A stretch of DNA of 64,000 nucleotides, from the NCBI RefSeq assembly GCF_000375585.1, contig NZ_AQWP01000001.1:620001-684000 (forward strand), in the 5' to 3' direction. Each line of letters opens with the position of its first letter. The first letter of the stretch is position 1. The notes beneath the pieces were generated by a model, which saw only the letters and a list, made by a program, of their open reading frames with translations, made no database searches and was not told the DNA's origin. This DNA comes from Sinorhizobium meliloti 4H41. Lineage in GTDB: Bacteria; Pseudomonadota; Alphaproteobacteria; Rhizobiales; Rhizobiaceae. Positions 24,594 to 34,680 of this stretch are shown here, in pieces. The position numbers and the translations under genes were made by a program.

Positions 24594-25007
24594 ATGAAGT
24601 TTATCAACGTTTTCACTCTCATCCTCCTGAGTGTAGGTGGCCTGAACTGGGGGCTGGTCGGATTATTCAGCTTCGACCTCGTGGCCGCGATCCTTGGGGC
24701 TGGCTCGGGGCTCGCCCGGATCGTTTACATCCTGGTGGGGCTGTCGGCCGCCTGGCAGATCGTTCCCCTCTTTATACGCTGGGCTCCGGCAATTTCGCTG
24801 CCGGGCAGAACCGATAGGGCTTGGGAGGGACCGCTCGTCTTGCTTTGGGCCGCGATCCTCGCGACAATTATAGTGTTTCACCCCGTGAATGCGGTGGCTG
24901 CCTTGCTGCTTGCTCCTTACCTCGCCTGGGTGAGTTTTGCGGCGGCACTTAACATGTCGATCTGGCGGCGCAACCGCTCGAAACCAATGTTGCAGGGCGC
25001 CCGATGA
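24594..25007 (+). CDS. DUF378-TspO/MBR fusion membrane protein
   Basis: This 137-residue protein joins two different domains. Residues 1 to about 60 are a DUF378 (YuzA-like) domain: MKFINVFTLILLSVGGLNWG, then LVGLFSFDLVAAILG and YILVGLSAAWQI. From about residue 75 the sequence matches only the C-terminal half of TspO/MBR: a helix LVLLWAAILATIIVF, then LLLAPYLAWVSFAAALNMSIW, the hallmark last helix. The N-terminal helices of TspO are missing. The frame is intact, with ATGA overlap to the next gene, so it may be a functional chimera produced by a deletion. GAGAAGAACC precedes the ATG. Confidence 0.75.
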   Translation: MKFINVFTLILLSVGGLNWGLVGLFSFDLVAAILGAGSGLARIVYILVGLSAAWQIVPLFIRWAPAISLPGRTDRAWEGPLVLLWAAILATIIVFHPVNAVAALLLAPYLAWVSFAAALNMSIWRRNRSKPMLQGAR

Positions 25008-25513
25008 GAACCCGATGGATCCTCGTGAATGATCGGATGCAGCAAGGCTACCGGTACGCTCTCGTTGCGCCCGTTGGCCGTGACTTTCATCCCGATTTCC
25101 AACCAGACTTGACACCCGCCGAGATGCTTGGGCTCGGCGTGTTCGGTGGCAAGTACATGACCGACTGCCGTAACGAATTCCCCAACAGCTGGTTTGCAGA
25201 GGCCCGGCTGTCGCCGCTTCGCAAAGATCCATCACTCAACTGGTTCGGTGTCGACGCCAGCCAACCGCTCAGCGTCTGGCGAGCCAAGGGATGGATACAT
25301 TCCGACGATCCGCGCGGCTGGTTCCAGTGGTACTGCCGGTATCACCAAGGACGTCGCATGCCCGGCGAGGACGAGAGACAGATCGCCCGTTGGAAAGCTA
25401 TTCGCCGCCATGTCGCTCAGCTTCGCCGAGCCTGCGAGCCTGGGGATTGCTGGTGCCGGCCGCGTCAGCGCCAGGCTCTGCTGCATTGGGCCTATGACAG
25501 CCGTTTGATTTGA
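25004..25513 (+). CDS. Conserved protein of unknown function (169 aa), coupled to the fusion gene
   Basis: This soluble protein has strongly conserved-looking blocks: GVFGGKYMTDCRNEFP, GWIHSDDPRGWFQWYCRYHQ, RQIARWKAIRRHV and RQRQALLHWAYDSR. I recall this as a widespread uncharacterised family also found in plants, but know no function. Several Cys, His and Trp residues suggest ligand or metal binding. The start overlaps the DUF378-TspO stop by four bases (ATGA), implying co-translation. Confidence 0.75.
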   Translation: MRTRWILVNDRMQQGYRYALVAPVGRDFHPDFQPDLTPAEMLGLGVFGGKYMTDCRNEFPNSWFAEARLSPLRKDPSLNWFGVDASQPLSVWRAKGWIHSDDPRGWFQWYCRYHQGRRMPGEDERQIARWKAIRRHVAQLRRACEPGDCWCRPRQRQALLHWAYDSRLI

Positions 25514-25676
25514 CTTTTATGCCGGTGCTGAAAAACGCTCGGAGCCTCTGCATTTTTCACAAGGTGGGCACCCGCCACACGACTGGGCGACGATCATGCG
25601 ATCGATGCTGTCTGTCTCGTATGGCATCTGCGGGGTGTCGCCAAATGCGATGCGCGCAAGGGTATTCAGGGAGAAT
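25514..25676. other. Gap between the accessory block and tRNA-Gln
   Basis: No gene is recognised. No visible duplicate of the tRNA 3' end was noticed here or at the chrA side. Confidence 0.35.
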
Positions 25677-25750
25677 TGGCTGGGGAACCTGGATTCGAAC
25701 CAGGACTAACGGAGTCAGAGTCCGCTGGTCTACCGTTAACCTATTCCCCA
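25677..25750 (-). tRNA. tRNA-Gln (anticodon CTG)
   Basis: The minus strand folds as a cloverleaf. The acceptor stem TGGGGAA (25750-25744) pairs with TTCCCCA (25687-25681). The anticodon stem GCGGA/TCCGT encloses the 7-base loop CTCTGAC with anticodon CTG. The T-loop GGTTCGAATCC is present, and CCA is encoded. Its 3' end faces the KaiC block, the usual side for tRNA-targeted integration. Confidence 0.93.
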
Positions 25751-26058
25751 AGGCCGCTGGCGGTGTGTTGCCGCCGCGTCGGTGTGGCGGGCTTATAAAC
25801 AAAAGAACGCCCGATGCAAATACCTTTTGCCAAAAAAATGCGGCCGGGCTGTGTCCTTCTGGTTTTGGATTGAGCCTCGATAAGGGTCTCGCTCTTGGTC
25901 GGTCTTCGGCAACCGGAAGGGGAAGGGCGGTGGGGTTCGCCGGCTCCGCTATGGTTCCAAAAAAAGTTTGGCGAAAGGAGACGGCGCTGGTACAGTCGCG
26001 CCAACGCAAAATCGAGAGAGCGCCTTGAGCGGCCGTCAGGCTTCGCGCGGCGCCATGG
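25751..26058. other. Divergent promoter region of tRNA-Gln and ppx
   Basis: This region is relatively rich in A and T around 25795-25850 (TATAAACAAAAG, CAAAAAAATG). It presumably contains the tRNA promoter (minus) and the ppx promoter (plus). No ORF with a ribosome-binding site is seen. Confidence 0.4.
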
Positions 26059-27672
26059 TTGAGACAAGTGAAAGACCCCGATCACGGCGATAAGCCGTCT
26101 GAATCCGGGGCGTCGGCAGCAGGCCGCAGCGAGGGGCGCATGGGCGCGTCGCGGGGCGGCAAGGGCAAGCGGCGGCGGCGCAAGCCGTCCGGTTCCCCGT
26201 CTGCAATTGCCAGCGGATCCGGTCCGTCCGGAGAAGCAGGGCGTCCCGCAGCACTGAACGAGGCGGAGCCGTCGCGCAAGCGCAAACGGCGCCGGCGTTC
26301 GAAATCAGCAAGACCGCAAGATCAGTCCGCTGCCTCCGGTGCAAGCGCGCCGGCGTCGGATGCGGCTCTCAGCGACAAGAGGGGCGCCCAAAAGCGCAAC
26401 AGGAAGGCGCGCCATCGGCGCGGCCTTCAGGGGCGGCCGCTTGCTTCCGCGAGCAACCCGACGACAAACCTGCGGCCGGGAGGCCGGCCGGGCGAGCGAT
26501 CCGGCGATGCTCCGCGGCCGCGGAGCGGCGAAGCCGCCGCGCAGCAGCAGGCGCGTCCGGAGAGGCTCGGTGCACCATTCGTCGCGCCGGGCGAGCCGCC
26601 GGCACCGCTTTATGCGGCCCTCGATCTCGGCACCAACAATTGCCGGCTGCTCATCGCGCAGCCGACCCGGCCGGGCCAGTTCCGTGTGGTCGATGCGTTT
26701 TCTCGAATCGTCCGATTGGGCGAGGGGCTCGGCGCCAGCGGGCGGCTTTCGGAGGACGCGATGGAGCGCTCGGTCGAAGCGCTCAAGGTCTGTGCCGCCA
26801 AGCTCGGTGCCCGCTCGATCCGCCGGCGCCGGCTGATCGCGACCGAGGCTGCGCGTGCGGCTGCCAACGGCGAAGCCTTCATGAACCGCGTCGCCGAGGA
26901 AACCGGTCTCGAACTCGAGATCATCGATCGCGAGACGGAGGCACGGCTTGCCGTGTCCGGCTGCTCGTCGCTCGTCGACCGCGAAACCCGGTCGGTCGTG
27001 CTCTTCGATATCGGCGGCGGCTCGTCGGAAATTGCGGTCATCCGGATAGGCGAAAATCGCTCGAGCCGGCTTGCCAATCACATTACCCACTGGACTTCGC
27101 TGCCCGTGGGCGTCGTCACCCTTTCCGAGCGCCACGGCGGCGAGCATGTGACGCCCCAGAGTTTCGAGGTGATGGTGCGCGAGGTGGAGGCCATGCTTGC
27201 CGGCTTCGAGAGCCCCTCCGTCGACGCGCTGGCAAGCGGCTCCTATGGCGGCGGCTTCCACCTGATCGGAACGTCGGGAACCGTGACGACGCTTGCCGGC
27301 GTGCATCTCGACCTGCCGCGCTACGACCGCCGCCGCGTGGACGGCCTCTGGCTTTCCGATGACGAGGTCTCGGCCATGCAGGCGCGCCTCCTCTCCTGGG
27401 ATTTCGCCGCACGTGCCGCCAACCCCTGCATCGGTCCGGACCGGGCCGATCTGGTGCTTGCCGGCTGCGCGATCCTCGAGGCGATCCGCCGCCGCTGGCC
27501 GTCGAGCCGTATGCGCGTCGCCGATCGCGGGCTTCGCGAAGGGCTGCTGACCGATATGATGGCGGATGACGGGGCCTGGCGCCGGGGGCGTCCGCGCCGT
27601 CATCAGCGCAGCTTCGGTTCTCCGCAGGCGGGCGAGGAACGGGTAAAGCGCCACGAAGGAACCGAGGCATGA
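26059..27672 (+). CDS. Ppx/GppA-family exopolyphosphatase with a long basic N-terminal extension
   Basis: This protein of about 537 residues starts its catalytic domain near residue 183 ([20 protein letters not shown]). The acidic and Gly-rich motifs of the family follow ([49 protein letters not shown]). Such enzymes hydrolyse polyphosphate or pppGpp. The first ~180 residues are Lys/Arg/Ser-rich and disordered ([24 protein letters not shown]), probably nucleic-acid or polyphosphate binding. The start is uncertain: TTG 26059, GTG 26068 or ATG 26140. It overlaps rlmE by four bases, indicating an operon. Confidence 0.85.
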   Translation: MRQVKDPDHGDKPSESGASAAGRSEGRMGASRGGKGKRRRRKPSGSPSAIASGSGPSGEAGRPAALNEAEPSRKRKRRRRSKSARPQDQSAASGASAPASDAALSDKRGAQKRNRKARHRRGLQGRPLASASNPTTNLRPGGRPGERSGDAPRPRSGEAAAQQQARPERLGAPFVAPGEPPAPLYAALDLGTNNCRLLIAQPTRPGQFRVVDAFSRIVRLGEGLGASGRLSEDAMERSVEALKVCAAKLGARSIRRRRLIATEAARAAANGEAFMNRVAEETGLELEIIDRETEARLAVSGCSSLVDRETRSVVLFDIGGGSSEIAVIRIGENRSSRLANHITHWTSLPVGVVTLSERHGGEHVTPQSFEVMVREVEAMLAGFESPSVDALASGSYGGGFHLIGTSGTVTTLAGVHLDLPRYDRRRVDGLWLSDDEVSAMQARLLSWDFAARAANPCIGPDRADLVLAGCAILEAIRRRWPSSRMRVADRGLREGLLTDMMADDGAWRRGRPRRHQRSFGSPQAGEERVKRHEGTEA

Positions 27673-28406
27673 CGAAATCCCCGATCGGCGGCAATCGCAG
27701 CGGCCGCAAGCTCGGACAGAAGGTCAAGAAGGGCAAGCTGAAGGCGTCTTCGCGCCGCTGGATCGAGCGCCACATCAACGACCCCTATGTTCAGCGGGCG
27801 CAGCTCGAAGGCTACCGCGCAAGAGCCGCGTTCAAGCTCCTGGAGATCGACGAGAAGCACAAGATTCTTGCTGGCGCCAAGCGCATCATAGATCTGGGCG
27901 CGGCACCCGGAAGCTGGTCTCAGATCGCCGCCAAGGTGACGAATTCGAGCGATGCCGATCCGCGGGTCGCGGCGATCGACTTCCTCGAAATGGATCCGAT
28001 CCCGGGCGTCCGCTTCCTGCAGATGGATTTCCTGGATCCCGAGGCGCCGGAAAAGCTGAAGCAGGCGATCGGCGGAGCTCCGGACATCGTCCTGTCCGAT
28101 ATGGCGGCGCCGACCACGGGCCATCGCCAGACCGACCATATCAGAACCATGCATCTCTGCGAGGTGGCGGCGCATTTCGCCGTCGAGGTACTCGCGGAGG
28201 GCGGACATTTTCTGGCGAAGACCTTCCAGGGCGGCACCGAGCGCGACCTCCTGAACATGCTGAAGCAGAACTTCCGCCAGGTCGTCCATGTGAAGCCGGC
28301 GTCCTCCCGTGCCGAATCGGTCGAGATGTTTCTGCTCGCCAAGGGTTTCAAGGGCCGCCACGGGCTTAAGAGCGACGAGCCGGCAGAGGGTGCTGCGGAG
28401 GAATAG
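27669..28406 (+). CDS. rlmE: 23S rRNA (uridine-2552-2'-O)-methyltransferase RlmE (FtsJ/RrmJ)
   Basis: This 245-residue enzyme methylates U2552 of 23S rRNA late in 50S assembly. It has the SAM motif [15 protein letters not shown], the catalytic K-D-K-E elements ([39 protein letters not shown]) and the C-terminal [18 protein letters not shown]. The basic N-terminal extension is common in alphaproteobacteria. It overlaps ppx by four bases. Confidence 0.92.
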   Translation: MTKSPIGGNRSGRKLGQKVKKGKLKASSRRWIERHINDPYVQRAQLEGYRARAAFKLLEIDEKHKILAGAKRIIDLGAAPGSWSQIAAKVTNSSDADPRVAAIDFLEMDPIPGVRFLQMDFLDPEAPEKLKQAIGGAPDIVLSDMAAPTTGHRQTDHIRTMHLCEVAAHFAVEVLAEGGHFLAKTFQGGTERDLLNMLKQNFRQVVHVKPASSRAESVEMFLLAKGFKGRHGLKSDEPAEGAAEE

Positions 28407-28410
28407 AGCC

Positions 28411-28794
28411 ATGCTGCTATATGTAACCCTCGGCTCCAACGACCTCGAAAGGGCGGGCGCTTTCTACGACACGGCGCTTGCGCCCCTCGGCCTCAAGCGG
28501 CGCAAGGAGGATGAGGTGGAGATTGGTTACGGCGCGGAGGGTGACTTCCGCTGCCGGCTTTGGGTGGTGACCCCGTTCAATCGCGAGGCCGCGACCATCG
28601 GCAACGGCTCGATGGTGGCGCTCGAGGCGCAAAGCCGCGCGGCGGTGGACGCCTTCCATGCCGCGGCGCTCGCCGGTGGCGGCACCGATGAAGGCGCGCC
28701 GGGGCTGCGTCCCTTCCACGCAAATTTTTATGCGGCTTACGTCCGTGACCCGGACGGCAACAAGCTTTCGGCGGTCTGCGAGCGGCCGGAATAG
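28411..28794 (+). CDS. VOC (glyoxalase/bleomycin resistance) family protein
   Basis: This 127-residue VOC-fold protein starts MLLYVTLGSNDLERAGAFYD and ends FYAAYVRDPDGNKLSAVCE, the repeats that frame the metal-binding cup. Family members include glyoxalases and dioxygenases. The particular reaction cannot be read from the sequence. GGAGGAA lies nine bases before ATG, which is four bases after the rlmE stop; it is likely cotranscribed. Confidence 0.85.
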   Translation: MLLYVTLGSNDLERAGAFYDTALAPLGLKRRKEDEVEIGYGAEGDFRCRLWVVTPFNREAATIGNGSMVALEAQSRAAVDAFHAAALAGGGTDEGAPGLRPFHANFYAAYVRDPDGNKLSAVCERPE

Positions 28795-28874
28795 GCGTTA
28801 CGCGGCTTGCCTGAAAGGGCAAAGGGCGGAGCTTTCCTCGCTGACAGCGCCGCCCGATCGGAGCCTGCAGCAGA

Positions 28875-30287
28875 TCATTTGCCGGCAGCCGTCGTCTCCA
28901 CTTCCCGCACGGCCAGCCGATGGCCCGAAACGGAGGCGCCGGCATTCTTCGCCATGGCGACGAAGGGAATTGCCGCCAGAAGATTGGCGATGGCAATGAT
29001 CATGAAGGCGACGTGGAAGTCTTCGAGCTCGAGCGGCCCGCCGCTGAGCGCCGTCTGGAATTCGAGAATGGCGCCTGCGACTGCGACCCCCAATGCGAGA
29101 CTGATCTGCTGCAGCACGGCGCTCATCGACGTCGCCTTGCTTGCGTCGGCATCGTCGATGTCGGCGAAAGAGAGTGCGTTGACGCCGGTGAAGAAGAAGG
29201 AGCGGGCGAAGCCGGCGATCAGCAGGACGGAGATCAACAGGAGATAGGGCGTCGCCGGCGTGAAGAAGCCGTTGGCGAAAGTCGTGACGGCCGCAATCAC
29301 GGCGGCGATGAGCAGTGTCGTGCGGAAGCCGGCGAAAGCGAACACGCGGCGCGCGAGAAACTTCGTGGTGATGGCGCCGACGGCGCCGACGAAGGTGATG
29401 AGGCCCGATTGGAACGGGCTGAGACCGAAGCCGACCTGGAGCATCAGCGGCATCAGGAAAGGCACTGCGCCGACGGAGATGCGGAAGATCGTGCCGCCGA
29501 TCGACGCGGCGCGGAAGGCACCGTCGCGGAAGAGCTTGAGATCGAGCACGGGCGCCGGATGCCGGCGCGCATGGAAGATATAGAGGAGCGAGGCGGCGAC
29601 GCCGGCCGATACGGAAGCGATACCGATCGCCGGCGGCAGGGCCGGCAGGCTGATGACCGAAAGCCCGAAGACCACGCCCGCGGCGGCAATGCCTCCGAGC
29701 AGGAAACCGATGATATCCACCGGGGGCGGATTTCGTCGCTCCATCTCGGGCAGGTAGATGCCGGAAAGAAAATAGCCGACAATTCCAACCGGCACGTTGA
29801 TCAGGAAGATCCAGTGCCAGGAGAAATAGGTCGTGATGAAGCCGCCGAGCGGCGGGCCCGCGAGCGGTCCGACCAGTGCGGGTATCGTCAGCAAAGCCAT
29901 TGCCGAGACAAGTTCGCTGCGCGGCGCACTGCGCACGAGGACGAGCCGCGCGACCGGCGTCATCATGGCGCCGCCCATGCCCTGCAGGAAGCGCGCAAGG
30001 ACGAAGGCGAAGAGGCTATCCGCCACCGCGCAGAAGAGGGAGCCCGCGATGAAGACGAGGATCGCCGCGCGGAAGATTCGCTTGGCGCCGAACCGGTCCG
30101 CCATCCAGCCGCTCAGGGGAATGAAGATCGCCAGCGCCACCATATAGGAGGTCAATGCGAGCTTCAGCGTGATCGGCCCGACGCCCATATCGCGCGCGAT
30201 TGCCGGCAGCGATGTCGAAATGACGGTTGAATCCATCTGCTCCATGAAGAGAGCGACGGCGAGGATCAACGGGACGATGCGGTTCAT
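28875..30287 (-). CDS. MFS multidrug exporter, DHA2 (EmrB/QacA) family
   Basis: This 470-residue transporter has 14 predicted helices. It shows MEQMDSTVISTSLPAIA (motif D1) in helix 1, GWMADRFGAKRIFRAA (motif A), RFLQGMGGAMMTPVARLVL (motif B) and GPPLGGFITTYFSWHWIFLINVPVG (motif C, antiporter). It exports drugs or toxic compounds in exchange for protons. It stands alone on the minus strand with no regulator next to it. Confidence 0.9.
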   Translation of the reverse strand: MNRIVPLILAVALFMEQMDSTVISTSLPAIARDMGVGPITLKLALTSYMVALAIFIPLSGWMADRFGAKRIFRAAILVFIAGSLFCAVADSLFAFVLARFLQGMGGAMMTPVARLVLVRSAPRSELVSAMALLTIPALVGPLAGPPLGGFITTYFSWHWIFLINVPVGIVGYFLSGIYLPEMERRNPPPVDIIGFLLGGIAAAGVVFGLSVISLPALPPAIGIASVSAGVAASLLYIFHARRHPAPVLDLKLFRDGAFRAASIGGTIFRISVGAVPFLMPLMLQVGFGLSPFQSGLITFVGAVGAITTKFLARRVFAFAGFRTTLLIAAVIAAVTTFANGFFTPATPYLLLISVLLIAGFARSFFFTGVNALSFADIDDADASKATSMSAVLQQISLALGVAVAGAILEFQTALSGGPLELEDFHVAFMIIAIANLLAAIPFVAMAKNAGASVSGHRLAVREVETTAAGK

Positions 30288-30540
30288 GAAAGGCGCCTTG
30301 GGGCTGTCACTGCGGGCGTTAGCCCCATTGGTTCTTAATTCGAAATCGATTTGAGGACAAAATCATCAGAAACTCGAGCGCGCTGGTCGCCGGTAAGCGG
30401 TTCCGATGGCTTTGTCGGGGCGAAACCGGAGATTGAAGATCACATGCGTGTGATCCGTCCTGTCCATTTCTGTCAAGGCACTACTTTTCGCCTGTGATCA
30501 CCGGCGCGCGGGCAGCGCCGGTCAACAGGAGGGAATGACG
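30288..30540. other. Divergent promoter region of the MFS and MBL genes
   Basis: This AT-richer patch (near 30335-30370, AATTCGAAATCGATTTGA) is likely to carry promoters for both genes. No specific operator was identified. Confidence 0.35.
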
Positions 30541-31521
30541 ATGGCTTTTCAATTGAAGCGGCGGACGCTGTTCGCAGCAGGCGCGGGCGCATTGGCGGCA
30601 CCAAGTCTGCTGGCAGGCCTTGCCGGTGCTCAGGAAACGACGGAAAAGGGCGGCACGGCGATGAATGCGGACTTCAGGACTTTGAAACTCGGAAGTTTCA
30701 AGGTGACGGTGATCAGCGACGGGACGCGCGCCGCGGACAAGCCGCACGAGATCTTCGGTACCAATCAGCCTGCGGAGTCGGTCTCCAAACTTCTGGAACA
30801 GAATTTCCTGCCGACCAGCGGCTTCGTCAACGGCTTTTCCCCGGTTCTGGTCGATACCGGATCCGAGGTCGTTCTCTTCGACACCGGGCTTGGCGAGGCA
30901 GGTCGCGAGGCGGGCACGGGCAAGCTTGCGGAAGGCCTGAAAGCTGCCGGTTATGCTCCGGAACAGGTGACGGTCGTCGTCATCACCCACATGCACGGCG
31001 ACCACATCGGCGGCCTGACGGAGGGTGGAAAGCCCGCTTTTCCCAATGCGCGCTATGTGACCGGGCAGGTCGAGTACGATTTCTGGAAGGACGGCGCCCG
31101 CGTCGGCACGCCCGCCGAAAACGGGCACAAGGCGGTGCTGGCGAAGGTCGTGCCGCTGGCGGAAAAGATCACCTTTGTCGCGGATGGCGGGGAGGTCGTC
31201 CCCGGCATCTCTGCGATGGCTGCGTTCGGTCATTCTCCGGGGCATATGATCTATCGGCTCGAGTCCGACGGCAAGGCCATGATCCTGACCGCAGACACGG
31301 CCAACCACTATGTCCTGTCGCTGCAGCGGCCGGATTGGGAGGTTCGCTTCGACATGGACAAGGCGGCTGCCAGCGCGAGCAGAAAAAAGGTCTTCGACAT
31401 GATCGCGACCGACCGGCTGCCCTTCATCGGCTATCATATGCCGTTTCCGTCCGTCGGCTTCGTCGAGAGCCAGGATCAGGGCTATCGCTTCGTACCGGCG
31501 AGCTATCAGTTCGACATATGA
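30541..31521 (+). CDS. Tat-exported metallo-beta-lactamase-fold hydrolase
   Basis: This 326-residue protein has a Tat signal (KRRTLFAAGAGALAAPSLLAGL, twin Arg at 7-8). The MBL metal motif H150-M-H152-G-D154-H155 is followed by later ligands in FGHSPGHM (His) and LTADTANH (Asp). The sequence style fits lactonase/quorum-quenching or thioesterase-like members. Start: ATG 30541, with AGGAGG eight bases upstream; ATG 30535 would be too close. It probably acts in the periplasm. Confidence 0.85.
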   Translation: MAFQLKRRTLFAAGAGALAAPSLLAGLAGAQETTEKGGTAMNADFRTLKLGSFKVTVISDGTRAADKPHEIFGTNQPAESVSKLLEQNFLPTSGFVNGFSPVLVDTGSEVVLFDTGLGEAGREAGTGKLAEGLKAAGYAPEQVTVVVITHMHGDHIGGLTEGGKPAFPNARYVTGQVEYDFWKDGARVGTPAENGHKAVLAKVVPLAEKITFVADGGEVVPGISAMAAFGHSPGHMIYRLESDGKAMILTADTANHYVLSLQRPDWEVRFDMDKAAASASRKKVFDMIATDRLPFIGYHMPFPSVGFVESQDQGYRFVPASYQFDI

Positions 31522-31556
31522 AGAGACGGCTTGCTGCACTGCGACAACAATTCGCC

Positions 31557-31590
31557 GGGGCCCATAAGATTTGGGCCCCTTGGCTATTTT
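31557..31590 (+). terminator. Terminator after the MBL hydrolase gene
   Basis: GGGGCCCA (31557-31564) pairs with TGGGCCCC (31572-31579), loop of seven, followed by a T-rich stretch ending TTTT. Confidence 0.6.
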
Positions 31591-31669
31591 CATTCCGGCA
31601 TATCCGTGTTACCAGCCCTCGCCAACTTCCAAGAAAAGCCTTGAAGTCACCCGGTGGACAAGTCGCTGA

Positions 31670-33214
<1,545 letters not shown>

Positions 33215-33221
33215 TATCATC

Positions 33222-33245
33222 GGCGGACGCCGTCCGGCGTCCGCC
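33222..33245 (+). terminator. GC-rich hairpin after guaB
   Basis: GGCGGACGCC (33222-33231) pairs perfectly with GGCGTCCGCC (33236-33245) around a 4-base loop. No T-run follows, so termination may be inefficient or Rho-assisted. Confidence 0.45.
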
Positions 33246-33273
33246 ATGTCCATTGCTGACGCTGAGAGCATCG

Positions 33274-33690
33274 ATGACAGGCTTCGAAATATTCTGGCCG
33301 ATGGTGGCCCATGTCGCGCTTGTCTTTGCGCTTTATGCGCTCCTCTCCACGCGTCGGGCATCGCTTATCAGGTCGGGCGAGATCGACGCTTCCCTGTTCC
33401 GGGAAAACCGCGGCGAGCCGGGCGAGAGCCTTATCGTGCGAAACAGCATCGCGAACCAGTTCGAGCTGCCGGTTCTCTTCCATCTCTGCTGCGTGCTGCT
33501 CTACGTCACCGAGGCGGACAATCTCCTCTCGCTTGGTCTCGCCTGGCTTTTCGTGGCGCTCCGTTATGCTCACGCCTTCATCCACGTCACGAGCAATCGG
33601 CTTCGCTTTCGCCAGCCGCTGTTCATGGCAGGTTTCATCGTGCTCTTCGCGATGTGGACATGGCTTTCCGTCTGGATGGCGATGAGCTGA
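33274..33690 (+). CDS. MAPEG family membrane protein
   Basis: This 138-residue protein has four hydrophobic helices. It carries the MAPEG core NQFELPVLFHLCCVLLYV and ALRYAHAFIHVTSNRLRFR (Arg/Asn-rich glutathione-binding-like motif). MAPEG proteins are membrane glutathione-linked enzymes in eukaryotes; bacterial roles are mostly unknown. ATG at 33274 follows GAGAG. It may be cotranscribed with guaB. Confidence 0.8.
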   Translation: MTGFEIFWPMVAHVALVFALYALLSTRRASLIRSGEIDASLFRENRGEPGESLIVRNSIANQFELPVLFHLCCVLLYVTEADNLLSLGLAWLFVALRYAHAFIHVTSNRLRFRQPLFMAGFIVLFAMWTWLSVWMAMS

Positions 33691-33804
33691 GGTAACGCAG
33701 TTTTGTAAGTCCGTGACCGTGCCGCTGACCTATCCTGTCGCCGGGTGGTCTGCTGCCGCCTGCTACAGCGACATTTGATCTGCCATAGCCCCAGGGAGAG
33801 CGTC

Positions 33805-34680
33805 ATGAACAAGCCTGTCATCACCCAGGCGATGATCGATGCCTATGACGAATATACGCATCTCACTTTGGATCGCCGCCGTTTCATGGAGAGATTGACG
33901 GCGCTCGCGGGTACGGCTGCGGCCGCCGCCGCAATCGCGCCGATGCTGGCTGCCAATAGTGCCAAAGCCGAAGTGATTGCCGAGACGGACGAGCGCATCA
34001 AGGGAGAGGACATCACCTATCCCGGCGCCGACGGCGAAATGAAGGGATATCTCGTCAGACCCGCCGATGCGTCCGGCAAGCTTCCCGCCGTCATCGTCAT
34101 TCACGAGAATCGTGGCCTGAACCCACACATAAGAGACGTAGCGCGCCGCATGGCGCTCGAAGGCTTCGTGGCGCTTGCGCCCGATTTCCTGTCGCCGGAC
34201 GGTGGGACACCGGCCGACGAGGACAAGGCGCGGGAGATGATCAGCGCACTCGACGCAACCGAGACGAATGAGAATGCCGTCGCCACCGTGAGCTTTCTGA
34301 AAGGCCATGCGGAAAGCACCGGCAATGTCGGCGCGATCGGCTTTTGCTGGGGCGGCGGTCTCGTCAACAGGCTTGCCGTGAACGCACCCGATCTCAAGGC
34401 CGGCGTGGCCTATTACGGCGCTCAGGCGAAGGCCGAGGACGTGCCGAAGATCAAGGCGGCGCTGCTGCTGCATTATGCCGGGCTCGACGAGCGCATCAAT
34501 GCCGGCATAGAGGCCTACCGCAAAGCGCTGACGGAAAACGGCAAGGACGTGACGATCCACGTCTATGAAGGTGTGAACCACGCTTTCAACAACGACACCT
34601 CGGCGGCGCGGTACAACAAGGAGGCGGCCGACCTCGCCTGGCAGCGGACCGTCGAATTCCTGAAGACGAAGCTGGCTTGA
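33805..34680 (+). CDS. Dienelactone hydrolase family protein with exported N-terminus
   Basis: This 291-residue alpha/beta hydrolase has the DLH catalytic residues: nucleophile Cys181 (GFCWGG), Asp228 and His259 (GVNHAFNN), plus Glu101 in IHENRG. The N-terminus has RRRFMERLTALAGTAAAAAAIAPML, a Tat-like signal placed unusually far in (about residues 23-50), suggesting export. It probably acts on lactones or esters. AGGGAGAG precedes the ATG. Its stop codon directly abuts the convergent oxyR stop. Confidence 0.85.
   Translation: MNKPVITQAMIDAYDEYTHLTLDRRRFMERLTALAGTAAAAAAIAPMLAANSAKAEVIAETDERIKGEDITYPGADGEMKGYLVRPADASGKLPAVIVIHENRGLNPHIRDVARRMALEGFVALAPDFLSPDGGTPADEDKAREMISALDATETNENAVATVSFLKGHAESTGNVGAIGFCWGGGLVNRLAVNAPDLKAGVAYYGAQAKAEDVPKIKAALLLHYAGLDERINAGIEAYRKALTENGKDVTIHVYEGVNHAFNNDTSAARYNKEAADLAWQRTVEFLKTKLA

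Noticed and set aside
20460..25676. A kaiB or kaiA gene near the KaiC-like gene
   Set aside because: No short thioredoxin-like KaiB frame was found on either strand between chrA and the tRNA.
19038..25750. Attachment-site duplication of the tRNA-Gln 3' end
   Set aside because: The sequence GGTTCGAATCC and its flanks were not noticed a second time near the left border of the block, and no integrase gene is present.
25510..26028. 172-codon frame across the tRNA
   Set aside because: It reads through the tRNA-Gln gene and the divergent promoter region and has no supporting signal.
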